64,000 nucleotides of DNA from Pusillimonas sp. MFBS29 (GCF_020687695.1 NZ_JAJEWL010000001.1:124001-188000); one strand, 5' to 3'. Positions 1 to 8,915 are shown, numbered from the stretch's first letter. A program made the numbers and translations. The notes: generated by a model not told the origin, from the letters alone.

Positions 1-859
1 AGCGCCCTTTCACGCAGGAATGGCCGCGATTGGCCTGGCCGTCTTTCCAGGGCACCATGCGTACGACTTCCTGGCCTTTCATTTCAGCCTTGAAGGAGCA
101 GCCCACACCGCAATAGGCGCAGGTGGTTATTACCGAGTGCTCGGCCTGGCCCATATCGATGACGGATTTTTCAATCAGCGAAGAGGTCGGGCAGGCCTGC
201 ACGCAGGCGCCACAGGAGACGCAATCGCTGTCCAGGAAAGAATCATGCTGGCCGGCTGTGATGCGCGAATCGAAGCCCTTGCCTGTGATGGTCAGGGCGA
301 AAGTGCCCTGGACCTCGTCGCAGGCGCGCACGCAGCGGCTGCAGACTATGCATTTGCTGGGGTCATAGGTGAAGTAGGGGTTGGACTCATCTGCCGTGTC
401 GTTCAGGTGGTTCTCGCCGTCGAATCCGTAACGCACGTTGCGCAAGCCCACCACGCCGGCCATGTCCTGCAGTTCGCAATCGCCGTTGGCCGGGCAGGTC
501 AGGCAGTCGAGCGGGTGGTCGGAAATATACAGTTCCATTACGTTGCGGCGCAGTTCGTGCAGCTTGGGCGTTTCCGTTGTGATGACCATGCCGTGTTCGA
601 CCGGTGTGGTGCACGATGCCAGATAGCCGCGCCGGCCTTCGATTTGCACCAGGCAAAGGCGGCATGATCCAAAGGCCTCGAGATTGTCGGACGCGCACAG
701 CTTGGGGATGTTGATGCCGGCTTCGGCAGCGGCGCGCATCACTGAAGTACCTGCAGGTACGTCGATTTCGGTGCCGTCTATGGTTAGCGTAACGGTTTCG
801 CTGCTGGTCGAGGCTGGAGTGCCGTAATCCCGTTCACGTTTGGCGATGGTCTCTAGCAT
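1..859 (-). CDS. fdsA: NAD-dependent formate dehydrogenase alpha subunit, N-terminal part (runs off the window)
   Basis: About 286 residues are visible, read leftward from an ATG at 859 preceded by GGAG. The order of iron-sulfur motifs is that of soluble NAD-linked formate dehydrogenases. A NuoG-like [2Fe-2S] domain has cysteines in LCAS, GSCRLC and LASC. It is followed by a His-Cys cluster (HPLDCLTCPANGDC), two [4Fe-4S] ferredoxin motifs (CIVCSRCVRAC and CVSCGACVQAC) and the first CAYCGVGC motif of the molybdopterin domain. The catalytic domain that oxidises formate to CO2 lies outside the window. The gene follows fdsB by 10 nt in the order fdsG-fdsB-fdsA, so it is almost certainly co-transcribed. 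The product is expected in the cytoplasm with a bis-guanine dinucleotide molybdenum cofactor. Partial only because of the window edge. Confidence 0.93.
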   Translation of the reverse strand, partial: MLETIAKRERDYGTPASTSSETVTLTIDGTEIDVPAGTSVMRAAAEAGINIPKLCASDNLEAFGSCRLCLVQIEGRRGYLASCTTPVEHGMVITTETPKLHELRRNVMELYISDHPLDCLTCPANGDCELQDMAGVVGLRNVRYGFDGENHLNDTADESNPYFTYDPSKCIVCSRCVRACDEVQGTFALTITGKGFDSRITAGQHDSFLDSDCVSCGACVQACPTSSLIEKSVIDMGQAEHSVITTCAYCGVGCSFKAEMKGQEVVRMVPWKDGQANRGHSCVKGR

Positions 860-869
860 GGGGGCTCCG

Positions 870-2441
870 TCAGGCGACTTGCGCGTTGGTGGTGGTGGAA
901 GAAGGCAGGCCGAAGTCTTCAGGAAAGTGCTCGAGCGCAGACAGGACGGGGTAGGGCGTCATGCCGCCCAATGCGCACAGGGAGCCGGCCAGCATGGTGT
1001 CGCACAGGTCGCGCAGCAAGACGACCTGTGCTTCACGCTGTTCGTTGCGGCGTATTTTTGCAATGACTTCGGTGCCGCGCACGGCGCCGATACGACAGGG
1101 CGTGCATTTGCCACAGGACTCGATGGCACAGAACTCCATGGCGTATTCAGCCAGGGCGGACATGTCGGCGGTTTCGTCGAAGGCAACCAGGCCGCCGTGG
1201 CCGACCATGGCCTGCATGGCTGTGTAGGCCTCGTAGTCTATGGGGGTGTCCCACTGCGATCGGGGCAGGTAGGCGCCCAGAGGCCCGCCAACCTGCACGG
1301 CCCGCAAGGGCTTGCCGCTGGCGCTTCCGCCACCGAAGTCGTGCAGCAGTTCGTTCAGCGTGATGCCAAACGCCTTTTCAACCAGGCCGCCTTGTTTCAG
1401 ATTGCCGGCCAACTGGAAAGGCAGGGTTCCGGTGGAGCGGCCCATGCCGTAATCGCGGTAGAAGCTGGCGCCGCGGGCGAGGATGATGGGCACCGAAGCC
1501 AGCGATATGACGTTGTTAATGACCGTGGGTTTGCCGAAGAGGCCGCTTATGGCCGGCAGTGGCGGCTTGGCCCGAACCAGGCCACGCTTGCCTTCCAGGC
1601 TTTCAAGCAAAGAGGTTTCTTCGCCGCAGATATAGGCGCCGGCGGCGGTGCGGACTTCCAGGTCGAACGCCCGCCCGCTGTTGCGGATACTGCTGCCCAG
1701 CCAGCCGGCATCGCGCGCGCGGCCGATGGCGGCTTCCAGGGCCGCGATGGCGTACGGATATTCTGACCGTACATAGATATAACCATAGGTAGCTTCGGTG
1801 GCCAGGCCCGCGATGGTCATGCCTTCTATGAGTGCGTAGGGATCGCCTTCCATGAGCATGCGATCGGAAAACGTGCCCGAGTCGCCTTCGTCGGCGTTGC
1901 AGACTATGTACTTCTGGTCGGCCGGAGTAGCCAGCACGGTTTTCCATTTGATGCCGGTGGGAAAGGCGGCGCCGCCGCGCCCGCGCAAGCCCGATGCGGT
2001 GACTTGTTCGACGATGGCGGCGGGTGTCAAGGCGAGCGCTTGGGTAAGGCCTTTGAAGCCGTCGTGGGCCTGGTAGTCGGACAGTGACAGGGGGTCGGTG
2101 ATGCCGACGCGCGCAAAGGTAAGGCGTTCCTGGTTCTTCAGGTAGGGGATTTCTTCGGTAAGACCGTGGGCCAATGCATGGGGTTTGCCTTCCAGCCAGC
2201 CTGCGTCGAAAAGCCCTGCTACGTCTTGCGGTTCGACGGGGCCATAGGCCGCGCGGCCGGTCGGCGTCTGGATTTCGACCAGGGTTTCAAGCCAGAGCAG
2301 GCCGCGCGAACCGTTGCGCACCAGCTCTATGGTCAGGCCGCGGCGTTCGGCTTCCCGGGTGATGGCGGTGGCAACGGCATCGGCGCCGACCGCGATGGCG
2401 GCGCTGTCTTTGGGAACAAAAATTTTTGTGATCATGCTCAT
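870..2441 (-). CDS. fdsB: NAD-dependent formate dehydrogenase beta subunit (NuoF-like)
   Basis: This 523-residue protein is the diaphorase subunit that passes electrons from formate to NAD+. Residues 1 to about 120 resemble the thioredoxin-like extension seen when NuoF-type proteins carry an N-terminal NuoE-like domain. The NuoF core follows, with the FMN-binding glycine motif GRGGAAFPTG at 154-163, ICGEETSLL at 271-279 and the [4Fe-4S] ligands in ESCGKCTPCR (C443, C446, C449) plus C489. The start overlaps the fdsG stop as ATGA, which implies translational coupling. Length and motif order fit FdsB/HoxF-type subunits. The formate dehydrogenase assignment rests on the fdsA gene immediately downstream. 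Confidence 0.95.
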   Translation of the reverse strand: MSMITKIFVPKDSAAIAVGADAVATAITREAERRGLTIELVRNGSRGLLWLETLVEIQTPTGRAAYGPVEPQDVAGLFDAGWLEGKPHALAHGLTEEIPYLKNQERLTFARVGITDPLSLSDYQAHDGFKGLTQALALTPAAIVEQVTASGLRGRGGAAFPTGIKWKTVLATPADQKYIVCNADEGDSGTFSDRMLMEGDPYALIEGMTIAGLATEATYGYIYVRSEYPYAIAALEAAIGRARDAGWLGSSIRNSGRAFDLEVRTAAGAYICGEETSLLESLEGKRGLVRAKPPLPAISGLFGKPTVINNVISLASVPIILARGASFYRDYGMGRSTGTLPFQLAGNLKQGGLVEKAFGITLNELLHDFGGGSASGKPLRAVQVGGPLGAYLPRSQWDTPIDYEAYTAMQAMVGHGGLVAFDETADMSALAEYAMEFCAIESCGKCTPCRIGAVRGTEVIAKIRRNEQREAQVVLLRDLCDTMLAGSLCALGGMTPYPVLSALEHFPEDFGLPSSTTTNAQVA

Positions 2442-2944
2442 GCCACACCCCCTTCGGCCGCCATCAGGCGGTCGAGTTTTTCGGGGGTCATGCGGGCATG
2501 TGGCCGGCCGTTGATCATGACTGCGGGTGATTGCGCACAGAGGCCCAGGCAGTAAACGGGTTCAAGTGTGACCGCCCCGTTGGCGGTGGTGCCATGGAAA
2601 TCGCAGCCCAGGCTTGCACAGGCGTGCTCGGCCAAAGCATTGCCGCCCATGGCCTGACAGGACTCGGCCCGACAGACCTGGAGTAGCACCGGCCCGGCGG
2701 GCGTTTCGCGAAAATGTGGATAGAAGCTGATGACGCCTTGTATTTCGGCGCGCGATCGTTGCAGTGCCTGTGCCAGCAGGGGAACGGCCGTTGCGGGAAT
2801 ATAGCCCAGCACGTGCTGTATGGCGTGCAGGATGGGCAGTAGATTGCCCAATTGGCCCTGGTACTGTTGCAGTGCTTGTTGTGTGACCTGCCGGACGGTT
2901 TCGTAGGACGGGCTGAATTCATTTGAATCTGATGGCGTGTGCAT
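2438..2944 (-). CDS. fdsG: NAD-dependent formate dehydrogenase gamma subunit (NuoE-like)
   Basis: The 168-residue protein has the thioredoxin-fold [2Fe-2S] signature of NuoE proteins, with a CX4C pair in VCRAESC and a CX3C pair in YCLGLC. It relays electrons within the FdsABG complex. I chose the ATG at 2944 (MHTPSDSNEF) because an AAGGAAGG-type ribosome site lies just upstream. The longer reading frame back to 3007 adds a lysine-rich, unconserved leader that falls in the AT-rich promoter. It is the first gene of the fds operon and is divergent from the regulator at 3154. Confidence 0.93.
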   Translation of the reverse strand: MHTPSDSNEFSPSYETVRQVTQQALQQYQGQLGNLLPILHAIQHVLGYIPATAVPLLAQALQRSRAEIQGVISFYPHFRETPAGPVLLQVCRAESCQAMGGNALAEHACASLGCDFHGTTANGAVTLEPVYCLGLCAQSPAVMINGRPHARMTPEKLDRLMAAEGGVA

Positions 2945-3153
2945 GACGCGTTCCTTCCTTTGCGTAGCTTTTTGTGTTTTTTGTCTCTTATATGCTTTAA
3001 ATTGCATATATATGATTATTTACTTTGATGTAATCTACACGCGGTAAATCAAACAATCAATAAGAAGAAATGTGCATATAAGATATTTTTGCTGAAATTT
3101 TATATGAAATAAAAAACATATAAAACCAGGTGTATATCGGGATGAGGTGACAA
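2945..3153. promoter_or_regulatory. Divergent fdsG / regulator control region with two dyads
   Basis: The region is strikingly AT-rich compared with its neighbours. It holds two clear dyads: TATATGC-N8-GCATATA at 2989-3010, and TTTTATATG-N10-CATATAAAA at 3098-3125. A further GCATATA half site lies at 3074-3080. The dyad centres are about 112 bp apart, close to a whole number of helical turns. TATAT-type dyads resemble the general form of ModE-family operators, which fits the ModE-like domain of the adjacent regulator. Its role as an operator is inferred. Confidence 0.6.
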
Positions 3154-4260
3154 ATGTCGTACAAATTCAAGGCGCGTCTAAGCTCCGATTGGGTGCTGGA
3201 AAAACCTTCGGGCACGGTGTTGCCATTAAGCGAGGTGCTGCGCTTGCTGGCGGCCATCGATGCCACCGGGAATATCTCCGGTGCCTGTAAGGCCTGTGGG
3301 CTGTCGTATCGCCATGCATGGGGGCTTTTGCGCAACGCCGAAAAAGAATTTGAGGTGGCGCTCATTGAAACCTCCCGGCGGCAAGGCTCCAAGCTCACGT
3401 CCTTCGCCCAGCATCTTATCTGGGCCAATCGCCGTGTCGATGCACGCCTGATGCCCACCCTTGAAAGCATGGCGTCAGAGCTGCAGGAGGAACTGGAAAG
3501 GTTGTATCCGGACAGCACCCAGCGTCTGCGTTTGCACGCCAGCCATGGCTTTGCCGTTGAAGGCCTGATGCAGCTGGCCAATGGCATGGATATGTTTCCG
3601 CTTGAATTGCGCTACCGTACCGCTATCGAAGCGCTCGCTTCGCTGGACCGCAACGAGTGTGATCTGGCCGGTTTTCAGGTCCCGCTGGGCGAGTTTGAGC
3701 AGCCCATACTCCAGCGCTATGCCCAGTGGCTGGATCCTGATCGCCATGTGTTGATCCATTTGGCCGTGCGCAATACGGGCATGTTCATCAAGCCCGATAA
3801 TCCCAAGCGTATCAGCTCGGTGGCTGATCTTTGCAACCCGGACATTCGCTTCGTGAACAGGCAGATAGGGTCCAGTACGCGTTATCTGGTCGGCTTGATG
3901 CTTCAGGAATTGCAGATCGATACCGCACGGGTACAAGGTTTCGACAGCAACGAGTTCACCCATATGGCGATTGCCGCCCATATTGCCAGCGGCATGGCCG
4001 ATGTGGGCATAGGTGTGGAAACAGCGGCCTGGCGCTGTGGGCTGGCATTCATTCCCTTGGTCAAGGAGCGCTACTTTTTTGCCGTGCACCGTGATACGCT
4101 GGGCACGCCCAACATGGAGCGCTTGCTGAATTTGATGAATGGCGACGAGTATCAGGCCTACGTCATGCAGCTGGTGGGCTATGATGCCAGTCGAATGGGG
4201 CGGGTGCAGACGCTGGAAGAGGCCTTTGGTGCCGAATTTGTTGCATCTCTGGGTAGATAG
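3154..4260 (+). CDS. ModE-like HTH regulator with C-terminal periplasmic-binding-like domain
   Basis: This 368-residue protein starts with a winged-helix domain of the ModE/LysR type (about residues 20-110, including GNISGACKACGLSYRHAWGLL and a basic segment SRRQGSK). The remaining roughly 240 residues look like a PBP-type ligand-binding domain (PBP_like, as found fused to ModE-type HTH domains) instead of the TOBE domains of true ModE. It sits between the fds operon and moaA-mobA, so it probably controls formate dehydrogenase and possibly cofactor synthesis. Candidate ligands are formate, molybdate or a cofactor intermediate, and the sequence does not decide among them. GAGGTG precedes the ATG. 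The moaA start is only 23 nt downstream, so the two are probably co-transcribed. Confidence 0.82.
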   Translation: MSYKFKARLSSDWVLEKPSGTVLPLSEVLRLLAAIDATGNISGACKACGLSYRHAWGLLRNAEKEFEVALIETSRRQGSKLTSFAQHLIWANRRVDARLMPTLESMASELQEELERLYPDSTQRLRLHASHGFAVEGLMQLANGMDMFPLELRYRTAIEALASLDRNECDLAGFQVPLGEFEQPILQRYAQWLDPDRHVLIHLAVRNTGMFIKPDNPKRISSVADLCNPDIRFVNRQIGSSTRYLVGLMLQELQIDTARVQGFDSNEFTHMAIAAHIASGMADVGIGVETAAWRCGLAFIPLVKERYFFAVHRDTLGTPNMERLLNLMNGDEYQAYVMQLVGYDASRMGRVQTLEEAFGAEFVASLGR

Positions 4261-4283
4261 ATCAATAGCTTTATGATTACAGC

Positions 4284-5390
4284 ATGAGCAAAGTCATTTT
4301 CCATCAGCCGCAAGGCGCTGGCAGCATTTCGCAGGGCGGGTTGGCCGATCAGTCTTCCGATACGGCTGCACCTGTGCTCGATACGCGGCGCCGGCCGCTG
4401 CGCGATCTGCGCATATCTGTCACCGACCGATGCAATTTTCGCTGTACTTATTGCATGCCACGAGAAGTGTTCGGCGCCAGCTACAAGTTCATGCCTCATT
4501 CCTCCTTGCTCAGCTTCGAGGAAATCACGCGCATTGCCGGTGTGGCTGTTGGGCTGGGCGTGCAGAAAATCCGGCTGACTGGTGGCGAACCTTTGCTGCG
4601 CAAGAATATCGAAGCACTGGTCGCCATGCTTGCCGGCTTGCGCACGCCGGAAGGGCGGCCGGTCGAGATTACGCTTACCACCAATGGCACCTTGCTGGAA
4701 AAGAAGGCCCTGGCCTTGAAGCAAGCCGGGCTGTCGCGGGTATCCGTCAGTCTGGATGCGCTCGAGGAACCCTTGTTCGAGCGCATGAGCGACAGTCAGG
4801 TCAGCGTCGAAACCGTACTGCGAGGAATTGATGAAGCCGCGCGTGTTGGCCTGGCTCCGGTCAAGGTCAATATGGTGGTGCGCAAAGGCATGAACGACGG
4901 GCAGATTGTGCCCATGGCAAGTCATTTTCGCCGTAGCGGCCATATCCTGCGCTTTATCGAGTTCATGGATGTGGGTACGACCAATGGCTGGAATATGAGC
5001 GAGGTGCTTACCGGCGCCCAGATCCTGGAGCGTATTTCCGAGGTTTTCCCGCTCGAGCCTGTGGCGGCCGGCTATTCAGGCGAGGTGGCAAAGCGCTGGC
5101 GCTATACCGACCAGGCTGGCGAAATCGGCCTGATCACCAGTGTTTCGCAGCCATTTTGCGGAGACTGTACGCGTGGGCGCCTGTCGCCCGAGGGCAAGTT
5201 CTTTCTGTGCCTGTTTGCCGGGCAGGGTCACGACTTGCGCGCCCTGGTACGAGACCCGGCGGCCGGTGATGCGCAGATTGCCGCTGCGCTCTCGGGTATC
5301 TGGTCCCGGCGTGATGATCACTATTCCGAGCAGCGCGGGCAGGAAACTGCGGGCCGCGAAAAAATTGAAATGAGCTATATAGGCGGATGA
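4284..5390 (+). CDS. moaA: GTP 3',8-cyclase, molybdenum cofactor biosynthesis protein A
   Basis: MoaA is a radical SAM enzyme that converts GTP to 3',8-cyclo-GTP, the first step of molybdopterin synthesis. The 368-residue product has the N-terminal CX3CX2C cluster in CNFRCTYC and the C-terminal CX2CX13C cluster beginning CGDCTRGR. It also has the GGEPLLR SAM-domain motif and the terminal Gly-Gly that MoaA inserts into its active site (SYIGG at the end). The N-terminal 35 residues before [11 protein letters not shown] are a family-variable extension. It overlaps mobA by 4 nt (ATGA). Confidence 0.96.
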   Translation: MSKVIFHQPQGAGSISQGGLADQSSDTAAPVLDTRRRPLRDLRISVTDRCNFRCTYCMPREVFGASYKFMPHSSLLSFEEITRIAGVAVGLGVQKIRLTGGEPLLRKNIEALVAMLAGLRTPEGRPVEITLTTNGTLLEKKALALKQAGLSRVSVSLDALEEPLFERMSDSQVSVETVLRGIDEAARVGLAPVKVNMVVRKGMNDGQIVPMASHFRRSGHILRFIEFMDVGTTNGWNMSEVLTGAQILERISEVFPLEPVAAGYSGEVAKRWRYTDQAGEIGLITSVSQPFCGDCTRGRLSPEGKFFLCLFAGQGHDLRALVRDPAAGDAQIAAALSGIWSRRDDHYSEQRGQETAGREKIEMSYIGG

Positions 5391-6007
5391 TCGCAAGCGA
5401 TAGCGTAACCGGCCTGATTCTTGCCGGCGGCCAGGCCAGGCGCATGCAAATGGTCGCAGAGCACGCTGGCACGGTCATAGACAAAGGCATGCTGGATTTG
5501 CAGGGCGAGCCCCTGGTGCGGCATGCGCAGCGCTTTCTGGCGCCGCATGTGCAAAATATGCTGATCAGCGCCAATCGCAATGAGGCAGCCTATGGCGCCT
5601 ACGGGAATGTCATCAAGGATGATCCATTGCTGGGCAGTGCCCTGGGCCCGTTGGCAGGCATAGAGCGTGCCCTTGCCCTGGCGCCAACACCCTGGTTGCT
5701 GGTGCTGCCTGTAGATGTGGTGAATCTGCCGTCCGACCTTGTGCCACGCCTGTTGCGGGTTGTCGATGAACAGGCCGCACCCATAGCCTACGCCCGAACG
5801 GAACAGCGGGTGCATCCCTTGTGCATGGCGCTGCACGTGCGTCTGGCCGACAGCTTGCGCCGCTATTTGATGGACGGTGATCGCAAGGTGCAATTATGGC
5901 AAAACCGGCATCATACGGTGCCGGTTTTGTTCGAAGGCGATGAGCTGTTCTTCAATGTGAACACGCCCGAAGACCTGAGCTATGCCAACCAGTGCTGGAA
6001 GTCGTAG
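5387..6007 (+). CDS. mobA: Molybdenum cofactor guanylyltransferase
   Basis: MobA attaches GMP to molybdopterin-Mo, producing the guanine dinucleotide cofactor used by DMSO-reductase-family enzymes such as FdsA. The 206-residue protein begins with the nucleotidyltransferase motif [11 protein letters not shown], followed by [16 protein letters not shown]. Between RM and DKG it has about eight extra residues (MVAEHAGT) compared with the usual LAGGxGxRMGGxDKG spacing. The middle motif [10 protein letters not shown] and the late [10 protein letters not shown] match the family. Its 3' end overlaps convergent moeA by 28 nt. The start overlaps the moaA stop, so the two genes are translationally coupled. 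Confidence 0.92.
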   Translation: MIASDSVTGLILAGGQARRMQMVAEHAGTVIDKGMLDLQGEPLVRHAQRFLAPHVQNMLISANRNEAAYGAYGNVIKDDPLLGSALGPLAGIERALALAPTPWLLVLPVDVVNLPSDLVPRLLRVVDEQAAPIAYARTEQRVHPLCMALHVRLADSLRRYLMDGDRKVQLWQNRHHTVPVLFEGDELFFNVNTPEDLSYANQCWKS

Positions 6008-7185
6008 TAGGGCACGATAGCGCCGTCCTGCACGGGGGTGTTCGCCGGAATCCGGGCCAGGCCACTGGCCCACGACAGTGAGCTGATAATGCCCGAACCC
6101 TGCTGGGTATGGGGTGTCAGTTGCATGACACCACTTGCATCAGGCCGGGCACTCACACGCAGAAACTCTTCACGGCTGTCATTGAATGTTTTTTGGGTAC
6201 ATAGCCGCCCGTACTGCAATATGGGCATGACCTGCGCGCGACCCTGCATGCTGCGTATCAGCGTGCTGACCAGGGTGGTAAAGACGGCAAAGGCGGATAC
6301 CGGATTGCCGGGCAGACAAACGATGGGCTTGTTGGCGGCATGTGCCAATGCAACGGGCTTGCCTGGCTTCATGCTGACCCGCCATAAGTCCAGTGTGCCA
6401 CCGAACTGTTCGATCGCGGGTTTGACCAGGTCTTTCTCGCCCACCGATACGCCTCCGACCGTGAGCACCAGGTCGCAGTCCTGCAGCAAGGTTTCAAAGG
6501 CCTCATGCAGGGATGCTTCGGTATCGAGTGCGTGCAGTACATGCACTGCCCTGGCACCCATGTTCTCGACCAGGGCGGCCAGCATGGCGCCGTTGGAGTT
6601 GTATATGTGTTCATCGCCGCGTGGCTGTCCCGGGTTCACCAGTTCGTCGCCAGTAGTGAGGATGCCGACTTTCAACTGGGCGTAAACGGATAGTTCGGCA
6701 TAGCCTTGCGAAGCCAGCATGGCAATCTGTGATGCACCCAGCAACGTGCCTTTGGCGAACACCTGATCACCGGCGCGTATGTCCTCGCCGCGATATCGTA
6801 TGTGGGCGCCTTTTGCCGGAGGCCGATGTATGGTGAGTGCATTGTCGACTTCTTCAGCATCTTCCTGCATGACGATGGTATCGGCGTGCTCAGGCAGCAG
6901 GCTGCCGGTGAACAGGCGTATGGTGTTGCCTGGTTGCAGGGCTTGCGGCTTTACGCCAGCATAGCAGCGCTGCTGTACCGGCAGGCTCCGGCCCGGCTCG
7001 TAGTCGGCATGGCGTATGGCATAGCCGTCCATGGCGCTGTTGTCGGCGGGCGGCAGATCGAGTGTGGCGAATAAAGTCTGAGCCAATACGCGGCCGCGTG
7101 CCTGGACCAGGGGGCAGTTTTCTGTAATGGAAGGATGGCCTCCGGCGGCGGCCAGCCGTGACTGGGCGGAATCGAAATCAAGCAT
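5980..7185 (-). CDS. moeA: Molybdopterin molybdenumtransferase
   Basis: MoeA inserts molybdenum into adenylylated molybdopterin. The 401-residue product has the standard domains: DNSAMDGYAIR near the N terminus, the MoCF-binding core with TTGDELV and VGGVSVGEKD, and the conserved MKPGKPVALA and CLPGNPVSAF strings. It is the last gene of the minus-strand moaC-moaD-moaE-moaB-moeA operon. Its start overlaps the moaB stop by 8 nt. It is convergent with mobA and the two 3' ends overlap. Confidence 0.95.
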   Translation of the reverse strand: MLDFDSAQSRLAAAGGHPSITENCPLVQARGRVLAQTLFATLDLPPADNSAMDGYAIRHADYEPGRSLPVQQRCYAGVKPQALQPGNTIRLFTGSLLPEHADTIVMQEDAEEVDNALTIHRPPAKGAHIRYRGEDIRAGDQVFAKGTLLGASQIAMLASQGYAELSVYAQLKVGILTTGDELVNPGQPRGDEHIYNSNGAMLAALVENMGARAVHVLHALDTEASLHEAFETLLQDCDLVLTVGGVSVGEKDLVKPAIEQFGGTLDLWRVSMKPGKPVALAHAANKPIVCLPGNPVSAFAVFTTLVSTLIRSMQGRAQVMPILQYGRLCTQKTFNDSREEFLRVSARPDASGVMQLTPHTQQGSGIISSLSWASGLARIPANTPVQDGAIVPYYDFQHWLA

Positions 7186-7696
7186 GATATTGGCTGCCGA
7201 AATTGCAGGGCTTATGTGTGCTGTCGAGCTGCTCTTTGATGATGCCTTCCCACCCGGTCCGGCAAGCGCCGGTCGAGCCTGGCAGGCAAAACACCAGCGT
7301 ATTGTTGGCGCTGCCCGCGAAGGCGTCTGACTGCAGCATGGAGCTGCCTATGTCCCGATAAGACAGGTGGCGGAACAGTTCGCCAAAGCCGCTGATGATC
7401 TGATCCATCAGGGGGGCGATGGCATCGACAGTGGATTTTTCATGTGTGAAGCCCGTACCGCCATTGGTGATGATGACCTGCAGCTCGTCGTTGGCGATCC
7501 AGTCGCTGATGATCTTGCGTAACTGATACAGGTTGCCGGATGTGATCGCGCGGGTATCGCAGCGGTGGCCGCTGGCACGCAGGCTTTCGACCAGATAGTC
7601 ACCTGAGGTGTCGTTGCTGCTGTCGCGGGTATCGGATATGGTCAGGACCGCACAGTTCAGTGAAACCGGCGGCAGGTTGGGTGCTGCTTTGCTCAT
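7178..7696 (-). CDS. moaB: MoaB/Mog family molybdopterin adenylyltransferase
   Basis: The 172-residue protein has the MoaB fold motifs: the start motif LTISDTRDSSNDTSGDYL, the TNGGTGFTHEKSTVDA nucleotide-binding motif and CLPGSTGACRTGWE near the C terminus. MoaB proteins of this type either adenylylate molybdopterin or substitute for Mog. No separate mog gene is visible in this window. It lies within the moa operon, 15 nt downstream of moaE and overlapping moeA. Confidence 0.92.
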   Translation of the reverse strand: MSKAAPNLPPVSLNCAVLTISDTRDSSNDTSGDYLVESLRASGHRCDTRAITSGNLYQLRKIISDWIANDELQVIITNGGTGFTHEKSTVDAIAPLMDQIISGFGELFRHLSYRDIGSSMLQSDAFAGSANNTLVFCLPGSTGACRTGWEGIIKEQLDSTHKPCNFGSQYHA

Positions 7697-7711
7697 GGTA
7701 TCCCTTGTGGT

Positions 7712-8182
7712 TCAGGTTTTTGTATGGGAGGTGTCCCAGGCGGAAGTTTTGCTTGCGTCGGCTTCGCGCTGCTCTACCCAGAACTGTTCGCCGCTGGCCA
7801 GCGTTTCGCGTTTCCAGAAGGGCGCGCGTGTTTTCAAGGCGTCGATGATGTATTCGCAGGCCTTGAAGGCATCGCCCCGATGGGCGCCGGCGGCGGCTAC
7901 AAAAACGATTTGATCAGCGTTCTGAAGTTCGCCGACACGATGCACAACCAGGCAATCGTCGATGTCCCAGCGCGATTTGGCCGTGGAGCACAAATCTTCG
8001 ATTTCTCGTTCGCACATGCCGGGATAGTGCTCGAGAAACAGCGATTGCGTGGCGGCGTCGGGAGTGTAGTCCCGCACGTATCCGGTGAAGGTCACCACGG
8101 CGCCGGCCTTTCCTGCACAACGCTGGCGCAGTTCGTTCATGAGCTGCGCGACATCGAAGTCGGCTTCTTGCACAATAACCAC
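7712..8182 (-). CDS. moaE: Molybdopterin synthase catalytic subunit
   Basis: MoaE uses the thiocarboxylate of MoaD to put the dithiolene sulfurs on precursor Z. The 156-residue protein shows the family motifs GAVVTFTGYVRD, LFLEHYPGMCEREI, VVHRVGELQNADQIVFVAAAGAHRGDAFKACEYIID and the lysine-rich active-site stretch LKTRAPFWKRE. It starts 3 nt after the moaD stop, in the usual D-E order. Confidence 0.95.
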   Translation of the reverse strand: MVIVQEADFDVAQLMNELRQRCAGKAGAVVTFTGYVRDYTPDAATQSLFLEHYPGMCEREIEDLCSTAKSRWDIDDCLVVHRVGELQNADQIVFVAAAGAHRGDAFKACEYIIDALKTRAPFWKRETLASGEQFWVEQREADASKTSAWDTSHTKT

Positions 8183-8185
8183 GGC

Positions 8186-8437
8186 TCAGCCTCCGGTGAC
8201 GGGTTCGAAGACGGCGATCTCGTCACCAGGATGAATCAGGCTGCTGTGAGGCGAGTGATATTGGTTGATCGCAAGCTTCAGGCGTTCCATGGGCTCGAGC
8301 TGAGGGTAGCGCTGGCCCAGGGCGGCCAGCCAGTCTGTACCGCTTATGGGTTCGGACAGGGGCCATAGTTCTTCACGCAGCTGGGTGAGCTCTGCGATCC
8401 GGGCGAAATACTTTACTTTAATCGTTGCGCCATTCAC
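8186..8437 (-). CDS. moaD: Molybdopterin synthase sulfur carrier subunit
   Basis: The product is an 83-residue ubiquitin-like protein ending in the diagnostic Gly-Gly (EPVTGG), which becomes thiocarboxylated. I chose the GTG at 8437 because GGAGGT lies 7 nt upstream and the beta-strand start IKVKYFARI follows directly. The longer frame back to an ATG at 8479 lies wholly inside moaC and adds 14 residues not expected in MoaD. With the GTG start the gene overlaps moaC by 20 nt in another frame, which implies coupled translation. Confidence 0.88.
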   Translation of the reverse strand: MNGATIKVKYFARIAELTQLREELWPLSEPISGTDWLAALGQRYPQLEPMERLKLAINQYHSPHSSLIHPGDEIAVFEPVTGG

Positions 8438-8915
8438 CGCTTTTACCTCCGGATTTGTAGCGTAGTCGTATGTTCTCAAGGACGATGCCCTTGTCGGCGG
8501 CCTTGCACATATCGTAGATGGTCAGTGCGGCCACGCTGCAAGCCGTCATGGCTTCCATTTCAACGCCTGTGGTGTGGTCGGTGCGGCAGGTTGCCGTGAT
8601 GGTGATGCTGTGCGTGGCGTCGTCGGGCATGAAATCTATGCCGGCAAAGCTCAGGGGCAGGCTATGGCACAGCGGAATGAGTTCGGCGCAGCGCTTGGCA
8701 GCGAGCACGCCTGCCACACGAGCGGTGTTGAGCACTTCACCCTTGGCGTTTTCGCGGCTGGACAACAGCTGATAGGCGGCGGGGCTCATGCGGATGCGGC
8801 CTTCGGCCACTGCACAGCGCTGGGTGGACTGCTTGCCGCTGACATCGACCATGCGGACCTGGCCCGACTCATCAAGATGACTAAGAACGGGTGTTTCGGT
8901 GGAAGAAGTGCTCAT
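8418..8915 (-). CDS. moaC: Cyclic pyranopterin monophosphate synthase
   Basis: MoaC converts 3',8-cyclo-GTP to cyclic pyranopterin monophosphate, directly after MoaA. The 165-residue product has the family motifs KRCAELIPLCHSLPL and VEMEAMTACSVAALTIYDMCKA. It is the first gene of the minus-strand moa operon and faces the peroxiredoxin gene across a short region of about 110 bp that must hold both promoters. Confidence 0.96.
   Translation of the reverse strand: MSTSSTETPVLSHLDESGQVRMVDVSGKQSTQRCAVAEGRIRMSPAAYQLLSSRENAKGEVLNTARVAGVLAAKRCAELIPLCHSLPLSFAGIDFMPDDATHSITITATCRTDHTTGVEMEAMTACSVAALTIYDMCKAADKGIVLENIRLRYKSGGKSGEWRND

Noticed and set aside
840-1766. 308-codon plus-strand frame opposite fdsB
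   Set aside because: It is antisense to clear NuoF-type coding sequence and shows no family motif; long antisense frames are expected in GC-rich DNA.
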